Shown here: piece after piece, positions 52,704-61,946 of the stretch | Position numbering within the stretch: the stretch's first letter is position 1 | Layout: each line of letters begins with the position of its first letter | DNA from: Streptomyces sp. B1I3 | GTDB taxonomy: Bacteria; Actinomycetota; Actinomycetes; Streptomycetales; Streptomycetaceae | DNA length: 64,000 bases | Assembly: GCF_030816615.1 (NCBI RefSeq) | Contig: NZ_JAUSYD010000001.1 | Location: 2,232,001-2,296,000, forward strand | Direction: 5' to 3' | Made by a program: the position numbers and the translations under genes | Notes under the pieces: model-generated | What the model was told of the DNA's origin: nothing | Databases searched by the model: none | The model's input: only the letters and a program-made list of their open reading frames with translations

Positions 52704-52898
52704 TCAGCGGCGGTCCTTGTCGGACATGGAGTCCTTCATGCCCTTGGCGCGCTCACCTGCATCGTCGAGGGCGCCGCCGGCCTTGGCCTTCGCCTGGTCG
52801 GTCTTGCCCTCGGTCTCCTTGCGGCGGTCGCCCGTGAGCTTCCCCGTCGCCTCCTTGGCCTTGCCCTTCATCTTGTCCATGGCCTTGTCGTCACTCAT
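52704..52898 (-). CDS. CsbD-like stress protein
   Basis: A 64-aa protein, extremely rich in Lys, Asp and Ala, of the CsbD type (KMKGKAKEATGKLTGD). CsbD proteins are induced by general stress in many bacteria; the biochemical role is unknown. Start at ATG 52898 with GAGGAGCG upstream. It lies in a stress-related neighbourhood with the Dps gene. Confidence 0.85.
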   Translation of the reverse strand: MSDDKAMDKMKGKAKEATGKLTGDRRKETEGKTDQAKAKAGGALDDAGERAKGMKDSMSDKDRR

Positions 52899-52962
52899 GT
52901 CGCGCTCCTCACTCGTCGGCGGGCACTCGGTGCAGGACACCGCGGGGGTGTTCCGGCCCCTC

Positions 52963-53433
52963 TCAAGCACTCTCCGCCTGGAACATCCACGCGTGCTTCT
53001 CAAGATCGGCTGTCAGGGTGATCAGGATGTCCTGGCTGACGGGATCCGGGTCCGCGGTCGCATCGATCCGCTCCCGCATCCGGTCGATCACCACACGCAG
53101 GGCGTCCACCAGTACCTTCACCGCATCCCCGTCCTTGATCCAGCCGTCGGGCACGGAATCGATGGCCGTGGTCCGCGAGAGGGTCCGGGTCCGCCCGTCC
53201 GGGTTGACACCGACCGCCGAAGCCCTCTCCGCGACCGTGTCCGAGTGCTGTCGCGCCGTGTCCACGACCTCGTCGAGCTGGAGATGGACGGACCGGAAGC
53301 GCGGACCGACGACGTTCCAGTGGACCTGCTTCGCCACGAGGGAAAGGTCGATCAGGTCGACCAGAGCACCTTGCAGTGCGTCTCCGACAACCTTGCGGTC
53401 GTCCTCGGTCAGCGGGCTCTTCACGACAGACAT
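52963..53433 (-). CDS. dpsC: Dps-like DNA-binding ferritin (DpsC position)
   Basis: A 156-aa ferritin-like protein: a four-helix bundle with the ferroxidase motif QVHWNVVGPRFRSVHLQLDEVVD. The family protects DNA from iron-driven oxidation and condenses the nucleoid. Streptomyces coelicolor has three Dps proteins; the copy in this clgR-neighbouring position is DpsC, and I use the symbol by synteny. The start at ATG 53433 has GGAG in front. Confidence 0.85.
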   Translation of the reverse strand: MSVVKSPLTEDDRKVVGDALQGALVDLIDLSLVAKQVHWNVVGPRFRSVHLQLDEVVDTARQHSDTVAERASAVGVNPDGRTRTLSRTTAIDSVPDGWIKDGDAVKVLVDALRVVIDRMRERIDATADPDPVSQDILITLTADLEKHAWMFQAESA

Positions 53434-53587
53434 GCACTTCTCCGATCAGGTAGCTGTTCGGCATACCACCCGTCCACGATGGCACATATGACTCAAAACA
53501 GTCATGCGGGCGACTGCCTCGATACGGGGCGGCCCCCCGGCCTCACTACGCACCTGCCCGGCAACCCGCGCCGCACACACAAAAGCC

Positions 53588-53629
53588 GGAAGCCCCGGCC
53601 GACCCCTTGTGGGGCCGGCCGGGGCTTCC
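53588..53629 (-). terminator. Terminator after clgR
   Basis: A 14-bp perfect stem (GGAAGCCCCGGCCG/CGGCCGGGGCTTCC) extended by CCCC/GGGG, with TTTTGTG after it on the minus strand. Strong intrinsic terminator. Confidence 0.85.
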
Positions 53630-53650
53630 GTTCACCACGGACCACGCAGG

Positions 53651-54034
53651 TCAGGCGGCGACGACATCCACCGCCTCCGCGGGCGCCTTGATGGTCACCC
53701 GTCCCGTCGGTACACCTGCCACCGACGTCACAGAGACAGAATTGAGCATTGGGCGTACCGGTACAGACACCGGGTCACTGGCTGCTGCCGACTCGGCCAG
53801 CTCGGCCAGCGACAGTTCATCGCTCACTTCACGCATGAGCTCGGACATCCGTACGTCAAGCGCGTCGCAAATGGCGGAGAGCAGCTCGGAGGATGCCTCC
53901 TTCTGCCCCCGCTCCACCTCGGAAAGATAGCCGAGCGAGACTCGGGCGGACGAGGAGACTTCGCGCAGAGTACGGCCTTGGCGCTGGCGCTGCCGACGCA
54001 GCACGTCACCAAGCAGGCGACGGAGCAGGATCAT
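53651..54034 (-). CDS. clgR: ClgR, activator of clp protease genes
   Basis: A 127-aa Xre-type helix-turn-helix protein ([37 protein letters not shown] start, HTH ~residues 15-60). The C-terminus reads VDVVAA; in Streptomyces ClgR is degraded by ClpP1/2, and a C-terminal Ala-Ala is the sort of end recognised. ClgR activates clpP1P2, clpC1 and lon, forming a loop with the protease. The cinA-pgsA context also matches the mycobacterial clgR locus. Start at 54034 with GAGGGAG upstream. Confidence 0.88.
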   Translation of the reverse strand: MILLRRLLGDVLRRQRQRQGRTLREVSSSARVSLGYLSEVERGQKEASSELLSAICDALDVRMSELMREVSDELSLAELAESAAASDPVSVPVRPMLNSVSVTSVAGVPTGRVTIKAPAEAVDVVAA

Positions 54035-54143
54035 CGGTGGCTCCCTCCTCGGACCGCGTAGCCGCATCCTTCACGCCCCACCGTACCGCCTCGCGCTGCG
54101 GCCGTGCGGGGAGCGATGTCGTGTTCACTCAGGGCTGCAAACA

Positions 54144-54656
54144 TCAATTCCCCCCGTTCTGTTCCGTATCCTGTGCCCTCGCATTTTCGCCGAGTTCGCC
54201 GGAGAGCAGCTCGAGCACGCTCCGTACACTCTCTCTACGGATGTCCGCCCGCCCGCCGTTCAACCTCAACCCGGCGACTTTCTGTATGCCGCCGGGTCCC
54301 GAAACGGCCACGTAGACCGTCCCCACGGGCTGTCCGTCCTGTGGTTCGGGGCCCGCGACGCCCGTGGTCGACACCCCCCAGTCCGCGCCCAGCACCTCCC
54401 GCACCCCTGCGGCCATCGCGCCGGCCACATCGGGGTCCACCGCGCCGCGCTCGGCGAGAAGCGCTCCGTCGACACCCAGCACCTGCTGCTTCAGGGGCGT
54501 CGCGTACGCCGTCACGGACCCCCGGAAGGATTGCGAGGCGCCGGGCACCGAGGTCAGCTCCGCGGCCACCAGGCCGCCGGTCAGGGACTCGGCGACGGCG
54601 AGCGTCTCACCACGCTCCTGAAGCAGTCGCAGCACCAAGGCCGCCTCGGACGTCAC
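54144..54656 (-). CDS. cinA: CinA C-terminal domain protein (nicotinamide-nucleotide amidase-like)
   Basis: A 170-aa protein consisting of the CinA C-terminal (PncC) domain alone: TLAVAESLTGGLVAAELTSVPGAS, FRGSVTAYA, VSTTGVAGPEPQDG and PVGTVYVAV. The family deamidates nicotinamide mononucleotide. The long CinA N-terminal domain is missing, as is normal in actinobacteria. It overlaps pgsA by 4 bp in an operon with pgsA and rimO. Confidence 0.88.
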   Translation of the reverse strand: MTSEAALVLRLLQERGETLAVAESLTGGLVAAELTSVPGASQSFRGSVTAYATPLKQQVLGVDGALLAERGAVDPDVAGAMAAGVREVLGADWGVSTTGVAGPEPQDGQPVGTVYVAVSGPGGIQKVAGLRLNGGRADIRRESVRSVLELLSGELGENARAQDTEQNGGN

Positions 54657-55447
54657 CGCTCGGCCTCCGCCGCGCCCCTGGCGCCCGCAACGCGCTCCTC
54701 GACACCGCCACTCGGGCGGCGGCCCCCGTCATGCCGCCTGCCGTCCGTCCCGGCGCCGTCGGCGTCCGCTGCCGCCGTGACCGCCTCCAGGGCCGCCGCC
54801 CGGTCGGCTGCGAGCCCCTTGCGGCGCAGCACCACGGCCTGGCGCACGTAGTCGAGCCCCGTCACGACCGTCAGCACCACGGCGGCCATCATCATCCAGA
54901 AGCGCAAGGTCGCCAGCGGTCCCGTCAGTGCCAGGACGTACATTCCGACGGCCGTGCCCTGAGCCAGTGTCTTCAGCTTCCCGCCGCGGCTGGCCGGAAT
55001 CACCGCATGGCGGATGACCCAGAACCGCATGAGCGTGATGCCGAGTTCCCGGAAGAGGATCACGCCGGTGATCCACCACGGCAGATCGCCCAGCAAGGAC
55101 AGGCAGATCAGTGCCGCACCCATGATCGCCTTGTCGGCGATCGGGTCGGCGATCTTCCCGAAGTCCGTGACCAGGTTGTAGGCGCGGGCGAGATGCCCGT
55201 CGAAGAGATCCGTGATCATCGCGACGGCGAAGGCCGCCCAGGCGAAAGAGCGCCACACCGGGTCGTATCCGCCGTCGTGCAGGAGCAGCATGACGAACCC
55301 GGGGACGAGCAGCAGCCGCACCATCGTGAGGATGTTGGCGATGTTCCACAGGCCGGCCTGGTTGACGGCCGACGCACCCAGCTTGCCGCCGCGGGGCGCC
55401 GGCGTCGAGCCGGAGCCGCCTGCCGCGGATGCCGGGGCTCCCGTCAT
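54653..55447 (-). CDS. pgsA: Phosphatidylglycerophosphate synthase
   Basis: A 264-aa integral membrane enzyme. The CDP-alcohol phosphotransferase motif D-G-x2-A-R-x8-G-x3-D-x3-D is complete (from DGHLARAYN to DPIAD, about residues 84-106). A 30-residue Pro/Gly-rich start and a ~65-residue C-terminal acidic/Arg tail flank it. It makes PGP from CDP-diacylglycerol and glycerol-3-phosphate for membrane lipids. 4-bp overlaps tie it to rimO and cinA. Confidence 0.9.
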   Translation of the reverse strand: MTGAPASAAGGSGSTPAPRGGKLGASAVNQAGLWNIANILTMVRLLLVPGFVMLLLHDGGYDPVWRSFAWAAFAVAMITDLFDGHLARAYNLVTDFGKIADPIADKAIMGAALICLSLLGDLPWWITGVILFRELGITLMRFWVIRHAVIPASRGGKLKTLAQGTAVGMYVLALTGPLATLRFWMMMAAVVLTVVTGLDYVRQAVVLRRKGLAADRAAALEAVTAAADADGAGTDGRRHDGGRRPSGGVEERVAGARGAAEAER

Positions 55448-56922
55448 CTGGCTGCCTCCGCAAGCTCGTGGTGTTCGGCCACGAGGTCCACTCCCTCGGT
55501 GCCCACTGCCTTAGCCTCGACCATACGGCCCGGCACGAGCCCCTCGCGTGTGGTGAAGACGACCTGCCCATCCGTTTCCGGCGCCTGGTGGGCCGCGCGG
55601 CCCACCGCGACCGGCCCGTCCTCCTCGGACTCCACGGACTCCACCAGGACCTGCAGGGTCTCTCCGACCCTCTCCTCGGCGCGCTGAGAGGTCAGCTCCT
55701 CCGCGAGCTGCGAGATGTGGGCGAGGCGTTCGGCGATGACGTCGGCGTCCAGCTTGTTCTCGTAACCGACGGCCTCGGTGCCCTCCTCGTCGGAGTACCC
55801 GAAGACCCCGATGGCGTCCAGGCGCGCTCCGGTGAGGAAGCGTTCCAGCTCCGCGAGGTCGGCCTCCGTCTCGCCCGGGAACCCCACGATGAAGTTCGAC
55901 CGGGCGCCGGCCTGCGGCGCCTTGCTGCGGATCGTGTCCAGCAGCTCGAGGAACCGGTCCGTGTCGCCGAACCGGCGCATCGCACGGAGCACCCCGGGGG
56001 CGGAGTGCTGGAAGGACAGGTCGAAGTAGGGGGCGACCTTCGGCGTCGAGGTGAGGACGTCGATCAGGCCCGGGCGCATCTCCGCGGGCTGCAGGTAGCT
56101 GACGCGGATCCGCTCGATGCCGTCGACGTCGGCGAGCTCGGGCAGCAGGGTCTCGAGGAGCCTGATGTCACCGAGGTCCTTGCCGTAGGACGTGTTGTTC
56201 TCGGAGACCAGCATCACCTCCTTGACCCCCTGCTCCGCGAGCCAGCGGGTCTCCCCCAGGACGTCGGAGGGGCGCCGGGAGATGAACGAGCCGCGGAAGG
56301 ACGGGATGGCGCAGAAGGAGCAGCGGCGGTCGCAGCCGGAGGCGAGCTTCACCGAGGCGACCGGGCTGGTGCCCAGCCTGCGGCGCAGCGGTGCCCGCGG
56401 CCCGGAGAGCGGCGCGACGCCTTCCGGCAGGTCGGCGGGGGCCGGGGCGACGTCCTGGGCGTGCCCGGGCAGCGCGACGGCGGCGTCCTGCCGCGCGGCC
56501 GGGCTGATCGGGAGCAGCTTGCGCCGGTCACGCGGGGTGTGGGAGGCGTGGATGCCGCCGTTGAGGATGGTCTGCAGGCGGTCGGAGATGTCGGCGTAGT
56601 CGTCGAAGCCGAGCACTCCGTCCGCTTCCGGCAGAGCCTCGGCGAGGTCCTTGCCGTAGCGCTCGGCCATGCAGCCGACGGCCACGACGGCCTGGGTTCT
56701 GCCGTGATCCTTGAGATCGTTGGCTTCCAGCAGGGCGTCGACGGAGTCCTTTTTGGCGGCCTCGACGAAGCCACAGGTGTTGACGACGGCGACATCCGCG
56801 TCGGTGGCGTTCTCGACGAGCTCCCAGCCGTCCGCTGCCAAGCGGCCTGCGAGCTCCTCCGAGTCCACCTCGTTACGGGCGCAGCCAAGAGTGACAAGGG
56901 CGACGGTACGGCGTTCGGGCAT
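55444..56922 (-). CDS. rimO: RimO, ribosomal protein S12 methylthiotransferase
   Basis: A 492-aa radical-SAM enzyme related to MiaB. The N-terminal UPF0004 domain has conserved cysteines ([18 protein letters not shown]), and the radical-SAM motif is [18 protein letters not shown]-terminal TRAM domain reads [15 protein letters not shown]. It methylthiolates an Asp of ribosomal protein S12. About 90 residues separate the N-terminal from the SAM domain, with a linker ([20 protein letters not shown]). Start at ATG 56922, the first in-frame methionine in the conserved context. It is complete, in contrast to the broken miaB at 28.2 kb. Confidence 0.92.
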   Translation of the reverse strand: MPERRTVALVTLGCARNEVDSEELAGRLAADGWELVENATDADVAVVNTCGFVEAAKKDSVDALLEANDLKDHGRTQAVVAVGCMAERYGKDLAEALPEADGVLGFDDYADISDRLQTILNGGIHASHTPRDRRKLLPISPAARQDAAVALPGHAQDVAPAPADLPEGVAPLSGPRAPLRRRLGTSPVASVKLASGCDRRCSFCAIPSFRGSFISRRPSDVLGETRWLAEQGVKEVMLVSENNTSYGKDLGDIRLLETLLPELADVDGIERIRVSYLQPAEMRPGLIDVLTSTPKVAPYFDLSFQHSAPGVLRAMRRFGDTDRFLELLDTIRSKAPQAGARSNFIVGFPGETEADLAELERFLTGARLDAIGVFGYSDEEGTEAVGYENKLDADVIAERLAHISQLAEELTSQRAEERVGETLQVLVESVESEEDGPVAVGRAAHQAPETDGQVVFTTREGLVPGRMVEAKAVGTEGVDLVAEHHELAEAAR

Positions 56923-57020
56923 GGGCTCAAGACTACTTTGTCCCGGCACCCGCCCTGCCGTGCAGGGTTCACCGCTACAGGCTGTGACCGAACGGCCGGG
57001 GGAGAGCGGTCGAAAATGAG

Positions 57021-57060
57021 GACGGGGGCCGGCCGGCAGTGTCGCCGGTCGGCCCCCGTC
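57021..57060 (-). terminator. Terminator behind the RodZ-like gene
   Basis: A 17-bp stem (GACGGGGGCCGGCCGGC with GCCGGTCGGCCCCCGTC, one G-U pair), 6-nt loop, followed by ATTTTC on the minus strand. Confidence 0.75.
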
Positions 57061-57088
57061 CCCGGTGTGGCGGAGTGGGAGGGAGAGG

Positions 57089-57889
57089 TCAGCCGACCTC
57101 GGGGTCACCCTTGGTGTACGAGAGCCGTTCGACCTGACCCGGCTCGAACTGGTCGTCGACCTTCTTGCCGTTCACGAAGAGCTCGACCGCCCCGGCGTCG
57201 CCGAGGACGAGGTCGACCCGCTCCTTGTCCTGGAAGGTCTTGGACTCGCCCTTGAGCAGCAGCCCGTCGAACAGCAGCCGCCCGTTGTGGTCCTTGGCGG
57301 AGATCCAGCTCTTGCGCTCGGTGGCGCTCAGCTTCACCGTCACCTTGTCCCGCGGGGCCGCGGCGATGGCGCTGTCGGAGGGCACGGGCTTGGGGTCGGC
57401 GGGCTTGGTGGCCGTGGGCGTGGGAGTGGTCCTGTCCGGCGTCGAGCCCTCGGCCACCTGGGCCGCGCCCGAGTCGTCGTCGCCGCCGGTGAAGAGGGTG
57501 AAGCCGACGAAGCCGACCACGGCGACGATCGCCGCCACCATCGCGGCGGTCCAATTGGGCCGACGGGGGTCGGACCGGATGCGTTCCGCCTCGAACAGCG
57601 GCGCCGCGGGGGTGGGCGCGGGGCGCCCACCGTGCTCGGCGTCGTACTGCGCGACGAGCGGGTCCGGGTCGAGCCGGACGGCGCGCGCGAACATGCGGAT
57701 GTGACCGCGTGCGTACACGTCGCCGCCGCAGCGGGAGAAGTCGTCCGTCTCGATCGCGTGCACGATGGGCATGCGCACCCGGGTGGAGTTGCTGACTTCC
57801 TCGACCGTCAGACCCGCCGCGATGCGTGCCTGCTGAAGCGCGAGTCCGATGGAAGGCCGGTCGTCTTCGGGGGAGTTGCCGATGGACAC
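57089..57889 (-). CDS. RodZ-like membrane helix-turn-helix protein
   Basis: A 266-aa protein. The N-terminal HTH ([22 protein letters not shown]...[17 protein letters not shown]) is the RodZ type. A single membrane segment follows near residue 115 ([19 protein letters not shown]), then a Thr/Pro linker and an extracytoplasmic DUF4115 domain (~residues 180-260). RodZ links the cytoskeleton to cell-shape control in rods; in Streptomyces the homologue near ftsK is conserved but its role is less clear. Start at ATG 57889. Confidence 0.85.
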   Translation of the reverse strand: MSIGNSPEDDRPSIGLALQQARIAAGLTVEEVSNSTRVRMPIVHAIETDDFSRCGGDVYARGHIRMFARAVRLDPDPLVAQYDAEHGGRPAPTPAAPLFEAERIRSDPRRPNWTAAMVAAIVAVVGFVGFTLFTGGDDDSGAAQVAEGSTPDRTTPTPTATKPADPKPVPSDSAIAAAPRDKVTVKLSATERKSWISAKDHNGRLLFDGLLLKGESKTFQDKERVDLVLGDAGAVELFVNGKKVDDQFEPGQVERLSYTKGDPEVG

Positions 57890-58101
57890 GGGGGCGCCTT
57901 TCGAGCGTGAGCCACCTGCTGGATGTTCAGTCTAGGGGTGGTACGAAAGGGTGGGGCAACCGGGAGCGACGACTTTGTACGCCATCGGGTTCGCCGGGCA
58001 GCCCCTTGGGCAGGGCACGGGCCGGAGCAGCGGATGGATCACCCGCTGCCCCCTTCTTCAACTTGACGTACGGCCGGGCGAAACGGTTGCCCGTAAAACT
58101 C

Positions 58102-60882
58102 TTACGAAGCGGTTTCCCCACGGATGACGGCCAGCACCCCGTCGAGTTCGTCCGCCTTGACCAGGACGTCGCGCGCTTTCGAACCCTCGCTGGGGCCCAC
58201 GATGTTGCGCGATTCCATCAGGTCCATGAGGCGGCCGGCCTTCGCGAAGCCCACGCGGAGCTTGCGCTGGAGCATCGACGTGGAGCCGAACTGCGTGGAG
58301 ACGACCAGCTCGGCCGCCTGGCAGAGGAGATCGAGGTCGTCACCGATGTCCTCGTCGATCTCCTTCTTCTGCTTCGTGCCGACCACCACGTCGTCACGGA
58401 ACACCGGCGTCATCTGATCCTTGCAGTGCTGGACGACTGCCGCGACCTCGTCCTCGGTGACGAAGGCTCCCTGCATACGGGTGGGCTTGTTCGCCCCCAT
58501 CGGCAGGAACAGTCCGTCACCCTTTCCGATGAGCTTCTCGGCACCCGGCTGATCGAGGATGACCCGGCTGTCAGCCAGTGACGAGGTCGCGAAGGCCAGC
58601 CGGGAGGGCACATTGGCCTTGATCAGACCGGTCACCACGTCGACCGAGGGGCGCTGAGTGGCGAGGACCAGGTGGATCCCGGCCGCGCGCGCCAGCTGGG
58701 TGATGCGGACGATGGAGTCCTCGACGTCGCGCGGGGCGACCATCATCAGGTCCGCCAGCTCGTCGACGATGACGAGCAGGTAGGGATACGGGGACAGCTC
58801 CCGCTCGCTGCCCTCGGGTGCCTTGGCCTTGCCGTTGCGCACCGCGTGGTTGAAGTCGTCGATGTGCCGGTATCCGTACGCCGCGAGGTCGTCGTAGCGC
58901 AGGTCCATCTCCCGCACCACCCACTGCAGCGCCTCGGCGGCCTTCTTCGGGTTGGTGATGATGGGCGTGATGAGGTGCGGAATGCCTTCGTAGGCGGTGA
59001 GCTCGACCCGCTTGGGGTCGACGAGCACCATCCGGACGTCCTCGGGGGTCGCCCGCACCATGATCGAGGTGATCAGGCAGTTGATGCAGGACGACTTGCC
59101 GGAACCGGTCGCGCCGGCCACCAGCACGTGCGGCATGTGCGCGAGGTTGGCCATCTCGTAGCCGCCTTCGACGTTCTTGCCGAGCGCCACCAGCATCGGG
59201 TGGTCGTCCTCTGCCGCGTCCGCGAGGCGCAGCACGTCACCGAGGTTGACCATCTCCCGGTCCGAGTTGGGGATCTCGATGCCGACCGCGGACTTGCCCG
59301 GGATGGGGGAGATGATCCGGACGTCCGGGCTGGCGACGGCGTAGGCGATGTTCTTGGTCAGGGCGGTGATGCGCTCGACCTTGACGGCCGGACCGAGTTC
59401 CACCTCGTACCGGGTGACCGTCGGGCCGCGGGTGAAGCCGGTGACGGCCGCATCGACCTTGAACTCGGTGAAGACCGTGGTCAGCGAGGCGACGACCGCG
59501 TCGTTGGCGGCGCTGCGCGTCTTGCCCGGGCCGCCACGCTCCAGCAGGTCGAGCGAGGGCAGGGAGTAGGTGATGTCGCCGGCGAGCCGGAGCTGCTCGG
59601 CCCGGGAGGGCAGCGCCCCGGAACGCTCGGGGACGGGTTTGGTCAGATCGGGCACGGCGCCGGAGGGCGACACGTCCTGCCCCGCGCCGCTCCTGGGCGC
59701 GGGCCTCGTCTCGGCCGACCTGGCCCCGGGCACCGGGGTGGCCGTCCGCTCGCCGTCCCGGTCGGTGAAGACGCCCTGCGTCAGGTCGGCGACCACCGGC
59801 GAGGGCGGCATGCCGTTGAGCACCGCACCGTCGAGCGCGGCGGCGGCGGCCGCCGCCACGTCCACGGCGTCCATCGAACGGTTCATCGCGGGCTGGGCCG
59901 AGGTCCGCCGCGGACGGCGCCGCTTGGCCAGGGCCTCCCCCTCGGCCTGATCCGGGCCGTACGCGCCGTCGGGCGCCGGGCGACGGCCCGGTGCTCGGCG
60001 CGTGGGCTCGGGAAGCGCCTCGCGCCACTGCTCGTCGTACCGCTCGTCGTCGCTCTCCTCGTACTCCCCCGGTACGTGTACCGGGGCGAGGACGCCGAGC
60101 CGGACACCGAGCTGCCGCAGCCTCTGGGGAATGGCGTTGACCGGGGTCGCGGTGACGACCAGGAGGCCGAAGACGGTCAGCAGCAGAAGGAGCGGCACGG
60201 CGAGGACCTCGCCCATCGCGAAGATGAGCGGCTTGGAGGCGGCCCAGCCGATCAGACCGCCCGCGTCCTGCATCGCGTCGGTCCCGTCCTCGCGCCCCGG
60301 CGATCCGCAGGCGATGTGGACCTGGCCCAGCACCCCGACGACGAGGGCGGAGAGCCCGATGACGATACGGCCGTTGGCCTCGGGCTTCTCCGGATAGAGG
60401 ATCAGCCGCACCGCGACGGCGCCCAGCAGTATCGGCAGGAGCAGGTCGAGCCGGCCGAACGCCCCGGTGACGAGCATTTCGACCAGGTCGCCCACCGGGC
60501 CCTGGAGGTGCGACCACGTGCCGGCCGCCACGATCAGCGCGAGACCGAGGAGCAGGAGCGCGAGGCCGTCCTTGCGGTGCGCCGGGTCGAGGCCCTTCGC
60601 GCCCCGCCCTATGGAGCGGAAGAGCGCGCCGACGCCGTGGGCCGTACCGAGCCACACGGCACGGACGAGGCGGTACACACCCGCGGTGGGGGACGGCGCA
60701 GGTCGGGGCGGCGCCTTCTTGGCCACCGCCTTCCTGGCGGTGGCCTTCCTGGCGGGCGCGGTCTTCTTCGCGGCGGTCTTCCTGGCGGGCGCGGCGTTCT
60801 TCGCCGGCCCTTGGGTACGACCGGCACGCTTCGCGGTGCCCGCCGTGCCCTGGGAACCCTTGCCGGACGTACGTGAGGCCAT
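58102..60882 (-). CDS. ftsK: FtsK/SpoIIIE DNA translocase
   Basis: A 926-aa DNA pump. The N-terminus is Lys/Ala-rich (~75 residues), then four membrane segments to ~residue 240, then a Pro/Arg/Ala linker. The RecA-like motor has Walker A GATGSGKS and Walker B LLVIVDELADL, plus the C-terminal gamma domain (STSMLQRKLRVGFAKAGRLMDLMES), which reads KOPS-type sequences. It moves chromosomes through septa during sporulation division. Start at ATG 60882; a GTG at 60918 would add 12 residues. Confidence 0.94.
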   Translation of the reverse strand: MASRTSGKGSQGTAGTAKRAGRTQGPAKNAAPARKTAAKKTAPARKATARKAVAKKAPPRPAPSPTAGVYRLVRAVWLGTAHGVGALFRSIGRGAKGLDPAHRKDGLALLLLGLALIVAAGTWSHLQGPVGDLVEMLVTGAFGRLDLLLPILLGAVAVRLILYPEKPEANGRIVIGLSALVVGVLGQVHIACGSPGREDGTDAMQDAGGLIGWAASKPLIFAMGEVLAVPLLLLLTVFGLLVVTATPVNAIPQRLRQLGVRLGVLAPVHVPGEYEESDDERYDEQWREALPEPTRRAPGRRPAPDGAYGPDQAEGEALAKRRRPRRTSAQPAMNRSMDAVDVAAAAAAALDGAVLNGMPPSPVVADLTQGVFTDRDGERTATPVPGARSAETRPAPRSGAGQDVSPSGAVPDLTKPVPERSGALPSRAEQLRLAGDITYSLPSLDLLERGGPGKTRSAANDAVVASLTTVFTEFKVDAAVTGFTRGPTVTRYEVELGPAVKVERITALTKNIAYAVASPDVRIISPIPGKSAVGIEIPNSDREMVNLGDVLRLADAAEDDHPMLVALGKNVEGGYEMANLAHMPHVLVAGATGSGKSSCINCLITSIMVRATPEDVRMVLVDPKRVELTAYEGIPHLITPIITNPKKAAEALQWVVREMDLRYDDLAAYGYRHIDDFNHAVRNGKAKAPEGSERELSPYPYLLVIVDELADLMMVAPRDVEDSIVRITQLARAAGIHLVLATQRPSVDVVTGLIKANVPSRLAFATSSLADSRVILDQPGAEKLIGKGDGLFLPMGANKPTRMQGAFVTEDEVAAVVQHCKDQMTPVFRDDVVVGTKQKKEIDEDIGDDLDLLCQAAELVVSTQFGSTSMLQRKLRVGFAKAGRLMDLMESRNIVGPSEGSKARDVLVKADELDGVLAVIRGETAS

Positions 60883-61023
60883 GTGACTGAGGTTACCGGT
60901 GTCTACGGCGGTGGACACGGTGCCTACCGCTTCACCCGACCGTGTCGCCGTGACGAGGCACGAAACTGACGCGTTCTCAGTCGCCGCCGGACGGTCTCCG
61001 CGAGGGCGGAGCCGAGGCCGGTG

Positions 61024-61704
61024 TCAGTGCTGCGAGGGCAGAGCCGACGCCGATCCGCCCGTCCCGGGCTCCAGGGCGTCGAGTGCGCGGCGCAGCCCGG
61101 TGAGCTTGCGCTCGAGGTGAGCGGCGGTGGCGACGGCCGCGGCGTCCGCCGATTCGTCGTCCAGTTGCTTGGAGAGCGCCTCCGCCTGCTCCTCGACCGC
61201 GGCGAGGCGCGCGGAGAGCTCCGCGAGCAGCCCGGCCGGCTCCTTCTCCACGACGCCCGGGTGCGTGCCACCCTCGAGTTGCAGCCGCAGCAGCGCGGCC
61301 TGCTCCCGGAGCTGGCAGTTCTTCATGTACAGCTCGACGAAGACCGAGACCTTGGCACGCAGCACCCAGGGGTCGAACGGCTTCGAGATGTAGTCCACCG
61401 CACCCGCCGCGTACCCACGGAAGGTGTGATGCGGACCGTGGTTGATCGCTGTGAGGAAGATGATCGGAATGTCGCGGGTCCGCTCACGCCGCTTGATGTG
61501 CGCAGCCGTCTCGAACCCATCCATCCCAGGCATCTGGACATCCAGCAGAATGACTGCGAAATCGTCTGTGAGCAGCGCTTTGAGCGCTTCCTCCCCTGAC
61601 GATGCCCGTACCAGTGTCTGATCCAGCGCGGAGAGGATGGCCTCCAGCGCCAGCAGATTCTCCGGCCGGTCATCGACCAGGAGGATCTTGGCCTTCTGCA
61701 CCAT
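61024..61704 (-). CDS. osaB: Response regulator OsaB
   Basis: A 226-aa receiver protein without a DNA-binding domain. D11/D12 and phospho-acceptor Asp55 (LLDVQMPGMDG) are present, with Lys in YISKPF near 107. The ~90-residue C-terminal region is a coiled-coil (LREQAALLRLQLEGG..., ARLAAVEEQAEALSKQL). In S. coelicolor OsaB, next to OsaA, is needed for osmotic adaptation and aerial growth. Here it lies ~240 bp after osaA. Start at ATG 61704. Confidence 0.88.
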   Translation of the reverse strand: MVQKAKILLVDDRPENLLALEAILSALDQTLVRASSGEEALKALLTDDFAVILLDVQMPGMDGFETAAHIKRRERTRDIPIIFLTAINHGPHHTFRGYAAGAVDYISKPFDPWVLRAKVSVFVELYMKNCQLREQAALLRLQLEGGTHPGVVEKEPAGLLAELSARLAAVEEQAEALSKQLDDESADAAAVATAAHLERKLTGLRRALDALEPGTGGSASALPSQH

Positions 61705-61946
61705 GGCCCGCCCTCCTCGCCCCGGAATCGCACCGGGGGCCGCCCCAGGGGACGACTCCCTTTCGCCGTCCGTCCTTGTGCCGGTCATGGTAGCCGCACC
61801 CCGCCCGTCGCCACACCCTGTCACCGCGATGTCACTGTGCACATAGCGCAAACGCGGTGCGGGACCAGAAGGTTCCCCGGATCCGCGCGCTCACACCCTC
61901 CGGGGCGGGGAAGGCGCGCGACCCGCGAGGGCCCCGCGCCGCCGGG

